The notes under the pieces are model-generated. The model had not been told where the DNA came from, did no database searches, and saw only the letters and a list, made by a program, of their open reading frames with translations. From contig NZ_CP079094.1 of the NCBI RefSeq assembly GCF_019285595.1, forward strand, positions 248,001 to 312,000: a DNA stretch of 64,000 nucleotides. Reading direction: 5' to 3'. Positions 37,011-46,349 of the stretch are shown in pieces (position 1 is the stretch's first letter; each line of letters starts with the position of its first letter). Source of the stretch: Rickettsiella endosymbiont of Dermanyssus gallinae (GTDB taxonomy: Bacteria > Pseudomonadota > Gammaproteobacteria > Diplorickettsiales > Diplorickettsiaceae). A program made the translations under genes and the position numbers.

Positions 37011-37412
37011 AGAAATTGGTCTTTTTATTTTTGTATCAATTGAATTACCAGAAATTATGCGATGATATGCATTTTCAATGCGTAGCTATTGCAGTTTCCT
37101 AGACCATATAGCCCCATGTGGCTTTGCTTCTTTTTTTGCATGGGGGATTTTGGAGAGAAGTATATAGAAAGAAAATTAAGAGATACTTAAGAAAAAAAGT
37201 AAATATAGGCCTTGTTTTTGTATGCAGCGGTGAATTTTAATAGGTTGAAAAAAGAAGGTGTTGTAAAGAGATAGAAAGGGTTTTTTCTCATTTCCTAGGG
37301 GTTATTACTGATAGGTATTTTGTGAAATATTAACTGGATGTTAGATTAGGCGTATTATACTCTTTTGTTAAGAGAATCGAGTTGAGCCTTATTCCTATAA
37401 ACAAATGCATTT
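37011..37412. promoter_or_regulatory. intergenic region with pyrC promoter and a hairpin
   Basis: This 402-bp gap separates the divergent coiled-coil and pyrC genes. A hairpin with arms CCCCATG (37112-37118) and CATGGGG (37139-37145) lies on the left side. A sigma-70-like promoter facing pyrC is TTAACT (37330-37335), 17-bp spacer, TATTAT (37353-37358). No ORF is convincing in between. Confidence 0.5.
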
Positions 37413-38636
37413 ATGATTCAAATCAAGCATATCCAAACTTTGGACGGAGCCCGTCAAAGTCTAAGCATTGAAAGCCAGCAAGAAGTAAGTATAGAGGCAG
37501 AAAATTTATTATTACTGCCAGGGTTAATTGACCCCCATGTGCATTTCAGAACGCCTGGCCTGGAGTATAAAGAAGATTGGCGAACCGCCGCGCAAGCAAG
37601 CATTAAAGGTGGATATACCACCGTTTTTGATATGCCGAATACAATTCCACCGACAGTGACGCAGCTCGAACTACAGGAAAAGAAAAACTTAATTGATAGC
37701 CAACTAAAAGCCGTAAAAATACCATTACGTTATCATTTATTTTTTGGTGCCGATAAACACCATTTAGACGAAATAAAAAAAGTAAAAGGACAGGTTATTG
37801 GTATTAAAGTGTTTATGGGCTGCAGCACCGGTGGTTTAGTGATTGATGATGATGAAAGCCTGCATGCGATTTTTAAATTAGCGGCTGAAGAAGATATGCT
37901 AGTGGCCGTACATGCAGAAAACGAGCATCGATTAAAGGAAAATAGCAAAAAAATAGTATTACCGCAGCCTTATGCGATTCATTCACAAATACGTGATGAA
38001 AAAGCCGCCAGTATCGCTGTAAAAAAAGCGATTGATTTAGTGCGTTTGTATGGAACACGTTTATATATTTTGCATACTAGTACGCGCCAAGAAATGGATT
38101 TAATTGCACAAGCGAAAATGGAAGACCTGCCCGTTTTTGCCGAAACAACACCGCATCACTTGTTTTTGAATAGCAATGATTATGATCGCTTGCAAGGTAA
38201 GGCGGTTATGAATCCACCTTTGCGAGCAACAGAGCATCAAAAAGCCTTATTTCAAGCGATTAAGGAAGGCGTTATAGATACCATCGGTTCCGATCATGCG
38301 CCGCATACCGCTGAAGAAAAGGCCCGGCCTTATGGTGCTTGCCCCTCGGGAGTTCCAGGGATAGAAACAACATTGCCATTATTATTAGAAGCGTACCATG
38401 AAGGCCACTTATCATTAGAAAAAATAGTGGATTTAACGTCTAGGCGTGCACAAGAAATTTTTAAATTAAAAGCTTATGCCGATTATGTATTAGTCGATTT
38501 AGCCATGCGCCGTGTGGTTAATGAAAATGAGCTCAAGACCAAATGCCACTGGTCACCCTTTGCAGGGCTTACGCTAAGAGGTTGGCCTGTTTATACGATT
38601 TTAAATAATCATGTTTATGATTTAGCGTCTGTCTAA
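37413..38636 (+). CDS. pyrC: dihydroorotase (class I type)
   Basis: Zinc amidohydrolase that cyclises carbamoyl-aspartate to dihydroorotate. The 407 residues and the DPHVHFRTPG metal motif (about 40-49) point to the class I (PyrC of Gram-positives) type, not the shorter class II enzyme of E. coli. The carboxylated lysine is in GIKVFMG; later metal histidines are in VAVHAEN and LYILHTSTRQE; the catalytic aspartate is in GSDHAPHT. No strong ribosome-binding site precedes ATG. It is cut off from pyrB by about 5.8 kb of insertion sequences and the antisense coiled-coil gene, and has its own candidate promoter. Confidence 0.94.
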   Translation: MIQIKHIQTLDGARQSLSIESQQEVSIEAENLLLLPGLIDPHVHFRTPGLEYKEDWRTAAQASIKGGYTTVFDMPNTIPPTVTQLELQEKKNLIDSQLKAVKIPLRYHLFFGADKHHLDEIKKVKGQVIGIKVFMGCSTGGLVIDDDESLHAIFKLAAEEDMLVAVHAENEHRLKENSKKIVLPQPYAIHSQIRDEKAASIAVKKAIDLVRLYGTRLYILHTSTRQEMDLIAQAKMEDLPVFAETTPHHLFLNSNDYDRLQGKAVMNPPLRATEHQKALFQAIKEGVIDTIGSDHAPHTAEEKARPYGACPSGVPGIETTLPLLLEAYHEGHLSLEKIVDLTSRRAQEIFKLKAYADYVLVDLAMRRVVNENELKTKCHWSPFAGLTLRGWPVYTILNNHVYDLASV

Positions 38637-38647
38637 TCACACTAATT

Positions 38648-38732
38648 CGTCATTGCGAGCGCGAAGCGCGTGCCAATCTAGAAAATATCTTAAACTGGAT
38701 GGCCACGCTCATTGCATTCGCTCGCCATGACG
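38648..38732. repeat. intergenic palindromic repeat overlapping the hemY 3' end
   Basis: An imperfect long palindrome: CGTCATTGCGAGCGCGAAGC at the left and GCTCGCCATGACG at the right, with CTGGATGGCCACG in the middle. The same unit occurs at 54626-54717, and in degenerate form at 31567-31634. This sequence type is known from intergenic repeats in Rickettsia and other intracellular bacteria. The last eight codons of hemY lie in it. Confidence 0.85.
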
Positions 38733-39635
38733 GTTGGACCCGTCGGAGATACAAACATCGACTCTTATTTTTAAAGCTTTTTTAAACGCCTGTAATGCTT
38801 CTGACGGTTCTCCTAAGGCTTCAAATAGCTCACCTAACTCTTGATAGCTTTCTGGGTTAGATGGGTTTTGAGTTAAACCCGTCTCTAGATAATCCCGTGC
38901 TTTACCCCATAATTGTAGTTGCTTGCAGATACGGCCTAAACTTAATAAAAGATCAGGATCATGCGGATTATTTTTTAGCCATTTTTCGGCATAGGCTAAT
39001 TGGCGCTCAGGATGTGCGCTTCTAATAAGACCATAGGTATGCACGAGTGGTGCGGACCAATGCTTTTTTAAAAGTTTGCGCGTTAATTCCTCCGCTTTTT
39101 CAGTTTCATGATATTGGATAAGGCCTTGAATGTAGAAGTTAAGAAAATAAGGATCTTTCTTCAATCGATGGGGTAGTTGTTGCCATTTTTCTTCAAACTT
39201 GACTAAATTAGTTTGTATGGCTTCCTGTAATAAACCCGCATAGCTATCATGTTCTAACTTTTGTATTTGCTCTTCAGATAACCAACTTCTTTTTTCTAGT
39301 TGGGGCAAGGTATTTAAAATAATGTTCCAATCTGGAGGCTTTTGATAAAGCGTCGCAAATAATGTTTGATCTTCTATAGAATCTTGTTTTTGCTGCTGTC
39401 TGTTTTGTAACCAAGCACGCCAACGCTTTGGCAATAAACCAAAATAATGGATAGTACGAATTAAAAAATAAACAACAATAAAACTCAGTAAAAAGCCGAT
39501 TAAGGCTAACCATAAGGGCATTTCTATAGCGAGTTTATGCCTAGTAATAAGCACATACCCAGGGTCTGTGGCTATTTCAACGCCTATCCAAACTGAAAAT
39601 AATAGAATGATTAAAAATATAAAAAACCGCTTCAT
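38709..39635 (-). CDS. hemY: HemY-like protein
   Basis: Inner-membrane TPR protein of the heme operon. Two N-terminal membrane helices (about 3-25 and 40-65) are followed by TPR-like helices, with LARGE-type repeats such as PSNPESYQELGELFEALGEP near the end. At 308 residues it is about 90 shorter than E. coli HemY, mostly at the C terminus. The final seven residues are encoded by a palindromic repeat (38709-38732), so the original 3' end may have been replaced. Its start overlaps the hemX stop by 4 bp. Confidence 0.88.
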   Translation of the reverse strand: MKRFFIFLIILLFSVWIGVEIATDPGYVLITRHKLAIEMPLWLALIGFLLSFIVVYFLIRTIHYFGLLPKRWRAWLQNRQQQKQDSIEDQTLFATLYQKPPDWNIILNTLPQLEKRSWLSEEQIQKLEHDSYAGLLQEAIQTNLVKFEEKWQQLPHRLKKDPYFLNFYIQGLIQYHETEKAEELTRKLLKKHWSAPLVHTYGLIRSAHPERQLAYAEKWLKNNPHDPDLLLSLGRICKQLQLWGKARDYLETGLTQNPSNPESYQELGELFEALGEPSEALQAFKKALKIRVDVCISDGSNRHGERMQ

Positions 39636-40645
39636 AAAGGTGTTTCCTTCTGATCGGTAGGTGTGCGAGCGACTGTTTTAATCAGAGAATCGATGGCTTC
39701 TAAGGTGGGACTTAAATCCGGTAATGCGAGCTGTAGATTTATTTCAGCAAGTTTGTTGATTTGTTGAATGATAGTTTGAGCCGCCGGAGATTTTTCTACG
39801 TAATATTGTTGTATGGCTTCTTTAGTTTGTTGCAAGCTGGACTGATAAATTTCTTGTTGGTTATGGAGCAAGGCCCACTGTGCTTGCTGTAATAATAATT
39901 GTAGGTTCTGTTGTAAATATTGTTGCTGTATTTGCGGTAATAGCGGCTCTATCGGTTTATCTAAATGCCGCACAACGATTAACTGTTGAAAACTATGTAG
40001 ACTCGTTTGAATAGCATCCATCCATTTTTTTTCTGAAGTAGCTTGGGGCTGTGAACTTGCTATTTCTTGGGTAGTGAGTGTAGTGCTCAGCAAAGGTAGT
40101 TCTGCTACTTGGGCTTTCAGGCTATTTAATTGTACGAGTGTATTACTCAGGTCTAGGTGTGGTAATGCATTTAATTTAGCGATATTTTGCGTTAATAAGT
40201 TGCGAAGCGTCTCTAGGGAAGCGGTCGAGTTATTAGATTCAGCTAATTGTTTATTCGCTAAATTTAACGCCGATAAAGCACTATTTTGATCACGTAGATA
40301 AAAAAGATTGTAATTAGCTAGCTGAATAAGCTCTTTGGCTTCGTTTAGTCGAATCAGATTAGTATTCGATGTAAAATTTTTCTGAATAACATTTTGTACT
40401 TGGATTAAGTTCTTTTGATTTTGGGAAAGTTGGGTTTGGATTTGCGTTAGACTAGCGGCACTGTTGCCGTGTAGGTCGTTATTTTTTTTCCAAAACAAAG
40501 CGAAAGCAAGAAGAAGACATATCCAGGTCGCTAATAATAAACCAATAGCGCAGCAAGCGATGATGCAATTCCTTGGTCGAGTAGGCGGAGTAGGCATCTC
40601 ATCGTTTAACTCGTTGGCTTTGATGATTGGTGGTTCTTGCTCCAT
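39632..40645 (-). CDS. hemX: HemX-like protein
   Basis: Inner-membrane protein of the uroporphyrinogen locus, annotated in relatives as HemX. A cytoplasmic proline-rich N terminus is followed by one membrane segment (about 30-52) and a long helical, glutamine-rich periplasmic region with coiled-coil character. The ATG at 40645 (MEQEPPIIKANE) is used; an upstream ATG at 40660 is also possible, and either lies inside the hemD 3' end. It has about 337 residues. No methyltransferase motif is present, so the old enzymatic name does not apply. Operon order hemD-hemX-hemY is conserved. Confidence 0.85.
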   Translation of the reverse strand: MEQEPPIIKANELNDEMPTPPTRPRNCIIACCAIGLLLATWICLLLAFALFWKKNNDLHGNSAASLTQIQTQLSQNQKNLIQVQNVIQKNFTSNTNLIRLNEAKELIQLANYNLFYLRDQNSALSALNLANKQLAESNNSTASLETLRNLLTQNIAKLNALPHLDLSNTLVQLNSLKAQVAELPLLSTTLTTQEIASSQPQATSEKKWMDAIQTSLHSFQQLIVVRHLDKPIEPLLPQIQQQYLQQNLQLLLQQAQWALLHNQQEIYQSSLQQTKEAIQQYYVEKSPAAQTIIQQINKLAEINLQLALPDLSPTLEAIDSLIKTVARTPTDQKETPL

Positions 40646-41409
40646 ATCTCTTTCTTCCATCGGGAAAGTGTGTGTAAAATGGCTTCATTGCTTGCATTAT
40701 CCGATATTACGGGCGCTTTTACAAAGCCTAATTTTTTTGCAAACTCGGCAATACGCGGACTAATAACGAGAAGTTGTTTATCAAATAGCGCATCATGCCA
40801 ATCAGCCTGCAATAGATTGACTAAATTTTTAAGGCCGGTATTACTCGTACAGATGATGACATCAACCTCGTTTTGTTGAGGGATATTATTTTTAATAAGT
40901 CGAGGACATTCTCTCTTATAGAGATTTAAAGTATCAACGTGGGCGCCTCTTTTTTCTAGTAGGGTAATAAGTGATAGGCCGCCATTCTCGCCTTGACAGA
41001 TTAAGATCTTTTTTTGTTTAGGGTTTTGTAATGGAGGAAGTGCGAGCAAGCCTTCACTATTAAAATTTTTTTCTGGACGGTAATCTACAGATAAATTAAG
41101 TGTTTTTAGCGTATCTTCAGTGCCGGGACCAATGGCAATTATTTTGGTTTTTTTAGGCCAAGGAGGCCAAAAATGATGGATATAATGGGCTGATTGAAAT
41201 ACAGCGTTAGGACTAATAAAAATAATGCAATCATAATGGTCAATATTTTTAAACGTCTGCGATAAAAGTACCGTATTGTCTATAGGTACAATTTCTATGC
41301 TAGGAAAAAAAACAGGGATGGCACCATGCGCCTGAATGTCGCTAGCTAATTTTTCAGCTTGATGTGCTGGGCGTGTAATCAGAACTTTTAAACGGTGTGG
41401 TGTTTCCAT
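40606..41409 (-). CDS. hemD: uroporphyrinogen-III synthase
   Basis: Cyclises hydroxymethylbilane with D-ring inversion. The ATG at 41409 (METPHRLKVLITRPAHQ) is used; the frame is open 12 codons further. The 267-residue product has the bilobed family pattern with VLITRP at the start, DCIIFISPNAVF, AIGPGTEDTL and ICTSNTGLKNL. Sequence conservation is low in this family, so identification rests also on the hemX-hemY context. The 3' end overlaps hemX. hemC, normally adjacent, lies at 17.5 kb. Confidence 0.9.
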   Translation of the reverse strand: METPHRLKVLITRPAHQAEKLASDIQAHGAIPVFFPSIEIVPIDNTVLLSQTFKNIDHYDCIIFISPNAVFQSAHYIHHFWPPWPKKTKIIAIGPGTEDTLKTLNLSVDYRPEKNFNSEGLLALPPLQNPKQKKILICQGENGGLSLITLLEKRGAHVDTLNLYKRECPRLIKNNIPQQNEVDVIICTSNTGLKNLVNLLQADWHDALFDKQLLVISPRIAEFAKKLGFVKAPVISDNASNEAILHTLSRWKKEIWSKNHQSSKPTS

Positions 41410-41519
41410 TAGGATTAAACTCTTTTTAATTCGTGTTGTAATCAAGTTTTCGGCTTAGCGACGTGGTCGGCATTTAATAGCATTTTAGGGTAAACTAGTT
41501 TTTTTGCTAGGGCTTGCTT

Positions 41520-42719
41520 ATGGTGTTACCTACCTTGAAAGATTTAGATTGTAGAAATAAGCGTGTGCTCATTCGCGAGGATCTGAATGTTCCTATAGAT
41601 AATGGCCATATTAGCAGCGATGCGCGTATTAAAGCAGCCTTGCCTACTATCCAGTATGCGCTGGCGCAAGGAGCGGCTGTTATTATACTTTCTCATCTAG
41701 GTAGGCCAGAAGAAGGGCATGTGAGCGCTGAGCTTTCTCTTGCACCTGTTGCAGAGCGTTTGCAAACCTTGCTCGATCGCCCCGTAAAATTTGTTACTGA
41801 TTGGTTAGATGGATTTGAGGTTGCGCCTGGAGAAGTGGTGCTTTGTGAAAATGTGCGTTTTCAGAAGGGAGAAAAGAAAAATGATCCACTGCTTGCTAAA
41901 AAAATAGCAAAACTAGGGGATATTTTTGTGATGGATGCTTTTGCGACAGCGCATCGCAGCGAAGCTTCAACGGTTGGCGCCGCACAATTTTCCCCACAAG
42001 CGTGCGCAGGTTTATTGTTAATGACAGAAGTAAAAGCATTAACACAAGCCTTAAAAAACCCAGCGCGACCCTTACTGGCCATTGTAGGGGGTTCTAAGAT
42101 TTCTAGTAAATTACATGTATTAGCGGCCTTAATCGATAAAGTGAATAGTTTGATTTTGGGTGGGGGAATTGCAAATACCTTTTTAGCTGCGCAGGGCTAT
42201 AAGTTGGGGGAATCATTAGTTGAAAATGATTTAATTGAAGAGGCGAAACGCTTAATGCTTTTAGCGCAGCAGAAACATGTAGAAATTATCTTGCCAACGG
42301 ATGTAGTGGTAGCTAAAGAAATGTCTGCTACCGTAAAAACAAAGGTTAAGAAATTAACCGAAATAGAAGATGATGAAATGGTTTTAGATGCTGGCCCGGA
42401 ATCCATTCGACTTTATAATCGCGCGGTGGTATCGGCAGCCACTATTTTATGGAATGGACCTATAGGCGTTTTTGAAATGGCGCCCTTTGAAGGCGGTACA
42501 CGTGCATTAAGCTTAGCGATTGCAGATAGTGGAGCTTTTTCTATTGCCGGAGGTGGCGATACCTTAGCCGCTATAGAAAAATATAATATAAGCGATAAAA
42601 TCTCCTATATTTCTACAGGCGGAGGCGCTTTTCTTGAATTTGTTGAAGGGAAAACACTTCCTGCATTAACAGTATTAGAAAAACATACAAGTGATTCTCA
42701 GAGGTCTAAACATGAATAG
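41520..42719 (+). CDS. pgk: phosphoglycerate kinase
   Basis: Glycolytic kinase of 399 residues that makes ATP from 1,3-bisphosphoglycerate. ATG at 41520 is chosen over the TTG two codons upstream. [15 protein letters not shown] is the N-terminal signature, [10 protein letters not shown] follows, and the C-terminal nucleotide site has [11 protein letters not shown] and [11 protein letters not shown]. Its stop overlaps the pyruvate kinase start by 8 bp, so the two glycolytic genes are coupled. No gap or fba gene is adjacent in the window. Confidence 0.96.
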   Translation: MVLPTLKDLDCRNKRVLIREDLNVPIDNGHISSDARIKAALPTIQYALAQGAAVIILSHLGRPEEGHVSAELSLAPVAERLQTLLDRPVKFVTDWLDGFEVAPGEVVLCENVRFQKGEKKNDPLLAKKIAKLGDIFVMDAFATAHRSEASTVGAAQFSPQACAGLLLMTEVKALTQALKNPARPLLAIVGGSKISSKLHVLAALIDKVNSLILGGGIANTFLAAQGYKLGESLVENDLIEEAKRLMLLAQQKHVEIILPTDVVVAKEMSATVKTKVKKLTEIEDDEMVLDAGPESIRLYNRAVVSAATILWNGPIGVFEMAPFEGGTRALSLAIADSGAFSIAGGGDTLAAIEKYNISDKISYISTGGGAFLEFVEGKTLPALTVLEKHTSDSQRSKHE

Positions 42720-44142
42720 ATTTAAACGAACAAAAATTGTAGCAACACTGGGTCCAGCAACCGATAAAGAAGATGTGTTGCCTGCCATGATAGCGGCGGG
42801 TTTAGATGTTGTGCGTTTGAATTTTTCACATGGCAAGGCAGAAGACCATATAAAGCGAGCTAATTTAGTGCGTGAATGTGCTAAAGCAGCCGGTCGTGAA
42901 ATTGCGATTATGGCAGATTTACAGGGCCCTAAGATCCGTATTGCGCGCTTTAAGTCAGGTAAAATTTTTTTAAAAGAAGGTGCACAGTTTATTTTAGATG
43001 CGGATTTATCTAAAGAAGCCGGTGATGAAAAATCAGTCGGTATTGACTATAAAAACTTACCTAAAGATGTACAAGGTGGCGATCTGTTATTACTGGATGA
43101 TGGACGCTTAGTATTAAAGGTTCGTAAAGTTCAAAAAAATAAGATTATTTGTAAAGTAGAAGTCGGTGGCGAACTATCTAATAACAAAGGCATTAATCGC
43201 AAAGGCGGTGGACTTTCTGCGGTAGCCTTAACACCTAAAGATAAAAAAGATTTAAAAACTGCCGTGGCATTAAATGCGGACTATATTGCGATTTCATTTC
43301 CACGCAATGCAGCGGACATGAAAAAGGCACGCAGTTTGTTAAAAGCCGCTAAGGGAAAGGCGGGATTGGTTGCAAAAATAGAACGTAGCGATGCAATTCC
43401 ACTTTTAGATGAAATTATTAGGGCTTCAGATGCGGTGATGGTAGCACGCGGTGATTTAGGGGTTGAAATTGGTGATGCAGAATTACCAGCGGTGCAAAAA
43501 CATATTATTCAGCGTGCGCGCTGCCTCGATAAAGTGGTTATCACTGCCACGCAGATGATGGAGTCTATGATTCATAATGCGATTCCTACTCGGGCAGAGG
43601 TTTTTGATGTCGCCAATGCGGTATTAGATGGAACGGATGCGGTTATGTTGTCAGGAGAAACAGCGACCGGGGATCACCCCGACTTGGTGGTGGCTGCTAT
43701 GGCGCGAATTTGTTTGGGTGCTGAGCGGCAAGTAAAAACGCAGGTGTCAAGACATCGTGTGGAGTGCCAATTTCAGCGGCCGGATGAAGCGATTGCGATG
43801 GCAGCGATGTATACCGCAAATCATTATAATATTAAGGCCATTATTGCGTTAACGGAGTCCGGCGCTACGCCATTATGGATGTCCCGCATTCGTTCAGGAA
43901 TCCCTATTTACGCGCTTGCACATAGTGTACAAACAACACGCCGATTAGCGCTTTATCGTGGTGTTTATCCCATCTATTTTAATATTGATAAATTAGATAA
44001 AAAACGTCTCAATGATTTAGCTATTGCTGAATTAAAAAAGCATGGTGCCTTACATAAAGGCGAACGTATTCTTATTACGTACGGGGATCTTTTGAAGACA
44101 CAAGGTGGAACGAATACACTTAAAATTTTAGACGTTTCCTAA
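42712..44142 (+). CDS. pyk: pyruvate kinase
   Basis: Final glycolytic kinase of about 476 residues. [13 protein letters not shown] opens the A domain, [14 protein letters not shown] is followed by the B-domain cap (about 70-170), [10 protein letters not shown] carries the catalytic lysine, and [12 protein letters not shown] plus [20 protein letters not shown] form the active site. The C-terminal allosteric domain is present. ATG at 42712 lies within the pgk stop region. Convergent with fur, 15 bp apart. Confidence 0.96.
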   Translation: MNRFKRTKIVATLGPATDKEDVLPAMIAAGLDVVRLNFSHGKAEDHIKRANLVRECAKAAGREIAIMADLQGPKIRIARFKSGKIFLKEGAQFILDADLSKEAGDEKSVGIDYKNLPKDVQGGDLLLLDDGRLVLKVRKVQKNKIICKVEVGGELSNNKGINRKGGGLSAVALTPKDKKDLKTAVALNADYIAISFPRNAADMKKARSLLKAAKGKAGLVAKIERSDAIPLLDEIIRASDAVMVARGDLGVEIGDAELPAVQKHIIQRARCLDKVVITATQMMESMIHNAIPTRAEVFDVANAVLDGTDAVMLSGETATGDHPDLVVAAMARICLGAERQVKTQVSRHRVECQFQRPDEAIAMAAMYTANHYNIKAIIALTESGATPLWMSRIRSGIPIYALAHSVQTTRRLALYRGVYPIYFNIDKLDKKRLNDLAIAELKKHGALHKGERILITYGDLLKTQGGTNTLKILDVS

Positions 44143-44157
44143 AATCAAGCGCGCTAT

Positions 44158-44580
44158 TTATTTAGGGCCTTTTTTAGCGCATTTATTACAAATCCCATAA
44201 ATGATTAGACTATGGTCTGTCATTTTGTAACCGGTCTGTTTTGCGACGGCTTCTTGACGTTGCTCAATTATTTTATCGACGAACTCATCTACTTTCCCGC
44301 ATTTTATACAAACCAGATGGTCATGATGGGGGCCTTGGTTAAGTTCGAATACCGAATAGCCGTCCTCAAAATTTTGTCGTTTAACCAGTCCGGCGGTTTC
44401 AAATTGTGTTAATACGCGATAGACCGTCGCTAGGCCTATATCATCACCCGACTCTAGCAGTGCTTTATAAATATCTTCGGCGCTTAAGTGACGTGTCGAA
44501 GCTTGCTCAAGTAGTGTAAGGATTTTTAATCGGGGGGCCGTTATTTTTAAGCCGGCTTGGCGTAGTTGTTGATTATCCAT
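44158..44580 (-). CDS. fur: ferric uptake regulator Fur
   Basis: Iron-sensing dimeric repressor of 140 residues. The winged helix (about 1-85) contains LKITAPRLKIL and GLATVYRVLTQFE; the metal/dimer domain has PHHDHLVCIKCGKVDEF and a second CxxC, ICNKC, for structural zinc. It has a shorter histidine tail than E. coli Fur. It is divergent from bamE with an 81-bp gap, the standard neighbour in many gammaproteobacteria. Confidence 0.94.
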   Translation of the reverse strand: MDNQQLRQAGLKITAPRLKILTLLEQASTRHLSAEDIYKALLESGDDIGLATVYRVLTQFETAGLVKRQNFEDGYSVFELNQGPHHDHLVCIKCGKVDEFVDKIIEQRQEAVAKQTGYKMTDHSLIIYGICNKCAKKGPK

Positions 44581-44661
44581 TAGATTATCTCTAAACTCCT
44601 GGCGTTAGTTTGTTTTTTTGTGTTTTAGAATAGTGTGTAAGTTTATAATGATATTATTTTT

Positions 44662-44958
44662 ATGACAAAATGGGCCGTTAACTGTTTTTTACTCTTTTTG
44701 CTTTCAGGCTGCGGCATTATTTACCGTCCCGACATTCAACAGGGCAACGTACTGAAGCAGTCTACCATAGAGCAATTGAAACTCGGTATGACAGAGGAAC
44801 AAGTTCGTTATCTTCTAGGTAGTTGCGTCTTGCAAACGCCTTTCCAGCCTAATCGCAGCGATTACGTTTACTTTTACCAACCAGGGCATGCGGAATCGAC
44901 TCAAGGGCACGTAACGCTCATTTTTTCAGCGAATCGATTAGTTAGTATTAAGAAATAA
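44662..44958 (+). CDS. bamE: BamE (SmpA/OmlA) outer-membrane assembly lipoprotein
   Basis: Small outer-membrane lipoprotein of the BAM complex, 98 residues. The lipobox is LLSGC with the acylated Cys17. The mature part keeps YRPDIQQGNVLKQSTIEQLK, LGMTEEQVRYLLGSC and VTLIFSANRLVSI, which cover the conserved SmpA fold. A TATAAT at 44644-44649 lies only 13 bp before ATG, so the main promoter is probably further upstream, or the transcript has a very short leader. Confidence 0.93.
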   Translation: MTKWAVNCFLLFLLSGCGIIYRPDIQQGNVLKQSTIEQLKLGMTEEQVRYLLGSCVLQTPFQPNRSDYVYFYQPGHAESTQGHVTLIFSANRLVSIKK

Positions 44959-44974
44959 CATCCTAATTAAGGCG

Positions 44975-45277
44975 TTATAGCGAAGCTTTTTGTTTTTTAG
45001 CGCGATTGATTCTAGTTTTTTTGGGGTCAACGCTTAAGGCGCGATAGATTTCTATTCTATCCCCTGCTTGCACGAGCGTGTTAAGAGCACGTAGTTTTCC
45101 GAAGATTCCCACCTTATTTTTTGTTAAATCAATTTCAGGGAAATGCCTTAGAATGCCTGAATGTTGTATGGCTTCTTCTATACAGCATGTAGCGGATACG
45201 GATAGCGGTATAATAAGTTGCTTGTGTTCAGTAGCAAATGCCACTTCAATTGTTAAGCGTGTATCAACGTTTTCCAT
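44975..45277 (-). CDS. rnfH: RnfH-family (RatB) ubiquitin-like protein
   Basis: Beta-grasp protein of 100 residues, of unclear biochemical role, conserved next to ratA. ATG at 45277 (MENVDTRLTIEVAF) is chosen; the long upstream frame overlaps ratA without likeness. Signature residues are IEEAIQHSG, IDLTKNKVGIFGKL and VQAGDRIEIYRAL. Its first 14 bp overlap the ratA 3' end, which implies coupling. Confidence 0.9.
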   Translation of the reverse strand: MENVDTRLTIEVAFATEHKQLIIPLSVSATCCIEEAIQHSGILRHFPEIDLTKNKVGIFGKLRALNTLVQAGDRIEIYRALSVDPKKTRINRAKKQKASL

Positions 45278-45704
45278 AAACTTGTTTGGCTCTATCAGAA
45301 AAGGCTTTAGTAAGTGACTGCGCGATTTTTTCGAAAACAGGTGAAAAAGCGATCGCCAGTAGAGGGCTAGCAAATTCAAATTCTAAATTCAAACGAACCT
45401 TACAGCCTTTTTTAGTGGGTTCAAATGCCCAAAAACCTTCCAAATGTTTAAAGGGCCCATCGATAAGGCTTATTTCAACCATCTTATCTTTTTGTAAGCG
45501 GTTAGAAGTAGTGAATGATTTTGAAAAACCACCGCCGCGTAGCGTCAGTTTAGCTTGTATCGCATCTTCATCTTGCTTGATTATTTTACTTTCCGTACAC
45601 CAAGGAAGAAATTCAGTATAAGCGGCTATATCATTGACGAGCTCATACATCTCTGCCACATTGTAGGGCACGTCTAACGTTTCTTGAATAATTGGCATAA
45701 CCAT
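45264..45704 (-). CDS. ratA: RatA/Coq10-like START-domain protein
   Basis: A 146-residue START-fold protein. In E. coli RatA was described as a toxin blocking 70S assembly, while homologues (Coq10) bind ubiquinone; the ancestral role may be lipid or quinone binding. VPYNVAEMYELVNDIAAYTEFLPWC is the N-terminal signature and LNLEFEFASPLLAIAFSPVF the C-terminal one. It lies divergent from smpB with an 80-bp gap. The ratA-rnfH-smpB-bamE neighbourhood is conserved. Confidence 0.92.
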   Translation of the reverse strand: MVMPIIQETLDVPYNVAEMYELVNDIAAYTEFLPWCTESKIIKQDEDAIQAKLTLRGGGFSKSFTTSNRLQKDKMVEISLIDGPFKHLEGFWAFEPTKKGCKVRLNLEFEFASPLLAIAFSPVFEKIAQSLTKAFSDRAKQVYGKR

Positions 45705-45784
45705 TTCATAGACCCTATTTTGTATATTTGCTACTTTATAGAGTCTGTATAATAAGAGCCTAAAACGGGCGAGTAGTATATCGT

Positions 45785-46261
45785 ATGAATCCTAAGAAAG
45801 CATCGCAATCCAGTACCATTGCGTTAAACAGGCGTGCACGGCACGATTACTTCATTGAACAGTCTTTAGAAGCAGGGCTTGTTTTGCAAGGCTGGGAAGT
45901 CAAAAGTCTGCGTGATGGTCGTGCGCAATTGAGTGAAAGCTATGTCACTTTAAAAAATGGTGAGGCCTGGCTTTTAGGCTGCCATATTACCCCGCTATCT
46001 ACGGTTTCTACTCGGCATACCCGACCTGACCCGACTCGAACCCGTAAACTGCTTTTAAATGAGCGTGAGCTGAGTAAATTGGCCGGTAGCATCATGCGCA
46101 AAGGGTATACCCTAATTGCTTTAAAAATGTACTGGAAGAAGAATCGCGTCAAGCTAGAAATTGGATTAGCCCGTGGTAAGCAAGAGCATGATAAGCGAAC
46201 CAGTTTGAAGGAAAAAGACTGGCAGCGGGAGAAACAGCGTTTAGAACGCTATTCCAGGTAG
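45785..46261 (+). CDS. smpB: SsrA-binding protein SmpB
   Basis: tmRNA partner that delivers it to stalled ribosomes. The 158 residues include [34 protein letters not shown] and the basic C-terminal tail [18 protein letters not shown] that occupies the mRNA channel. The gene for its RNA partner (tmRNA) begins 88 bp downstream on the same strand. Confidence 0.96.
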   Translation: MNPKKASQSSTIALNRRARHDYFIEQSLEAGLVLQGWEVKSLRDGRAQLSESYVTLKNGEAWLLGCHITPLSTVSTRHTRPDPTRTRKLLLNERELSKLAGSIMRKGYTLIALKMYWKKNRVKLEIGLARGKQEHDKRTSLKEKDWQREKQRLERYSR

Positions 46262-46335
46262 GTATTTAACCTACATTTTTGAGTTTTTTATAGAGTTTGG
46301 ATAAGAAAATAGCAAGCTTCTGCAAAGGGATAGGT

Positions 46336-46341
46336 TATAAT
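46336..46341 (+). promoter_or_regulatory. -10 box of the tmRNA promoter
   Basis: A perfect TATAAT ends 8 bases before the first base of mature tmRNA, preceded by a GGT. No convincing -35 hexamer is seen at the usual spacing. Confidence 0.6.
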
Positions 46342-46349
46342 GCAGATCT

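Noticed and set aside
44641-44661. Fur box upstream of bamE
   Set aside because: TATAATGATATTATT has some likeness to the AT-rich Fur consensus, but the region is AT-rich overall and the match is too short to claim.
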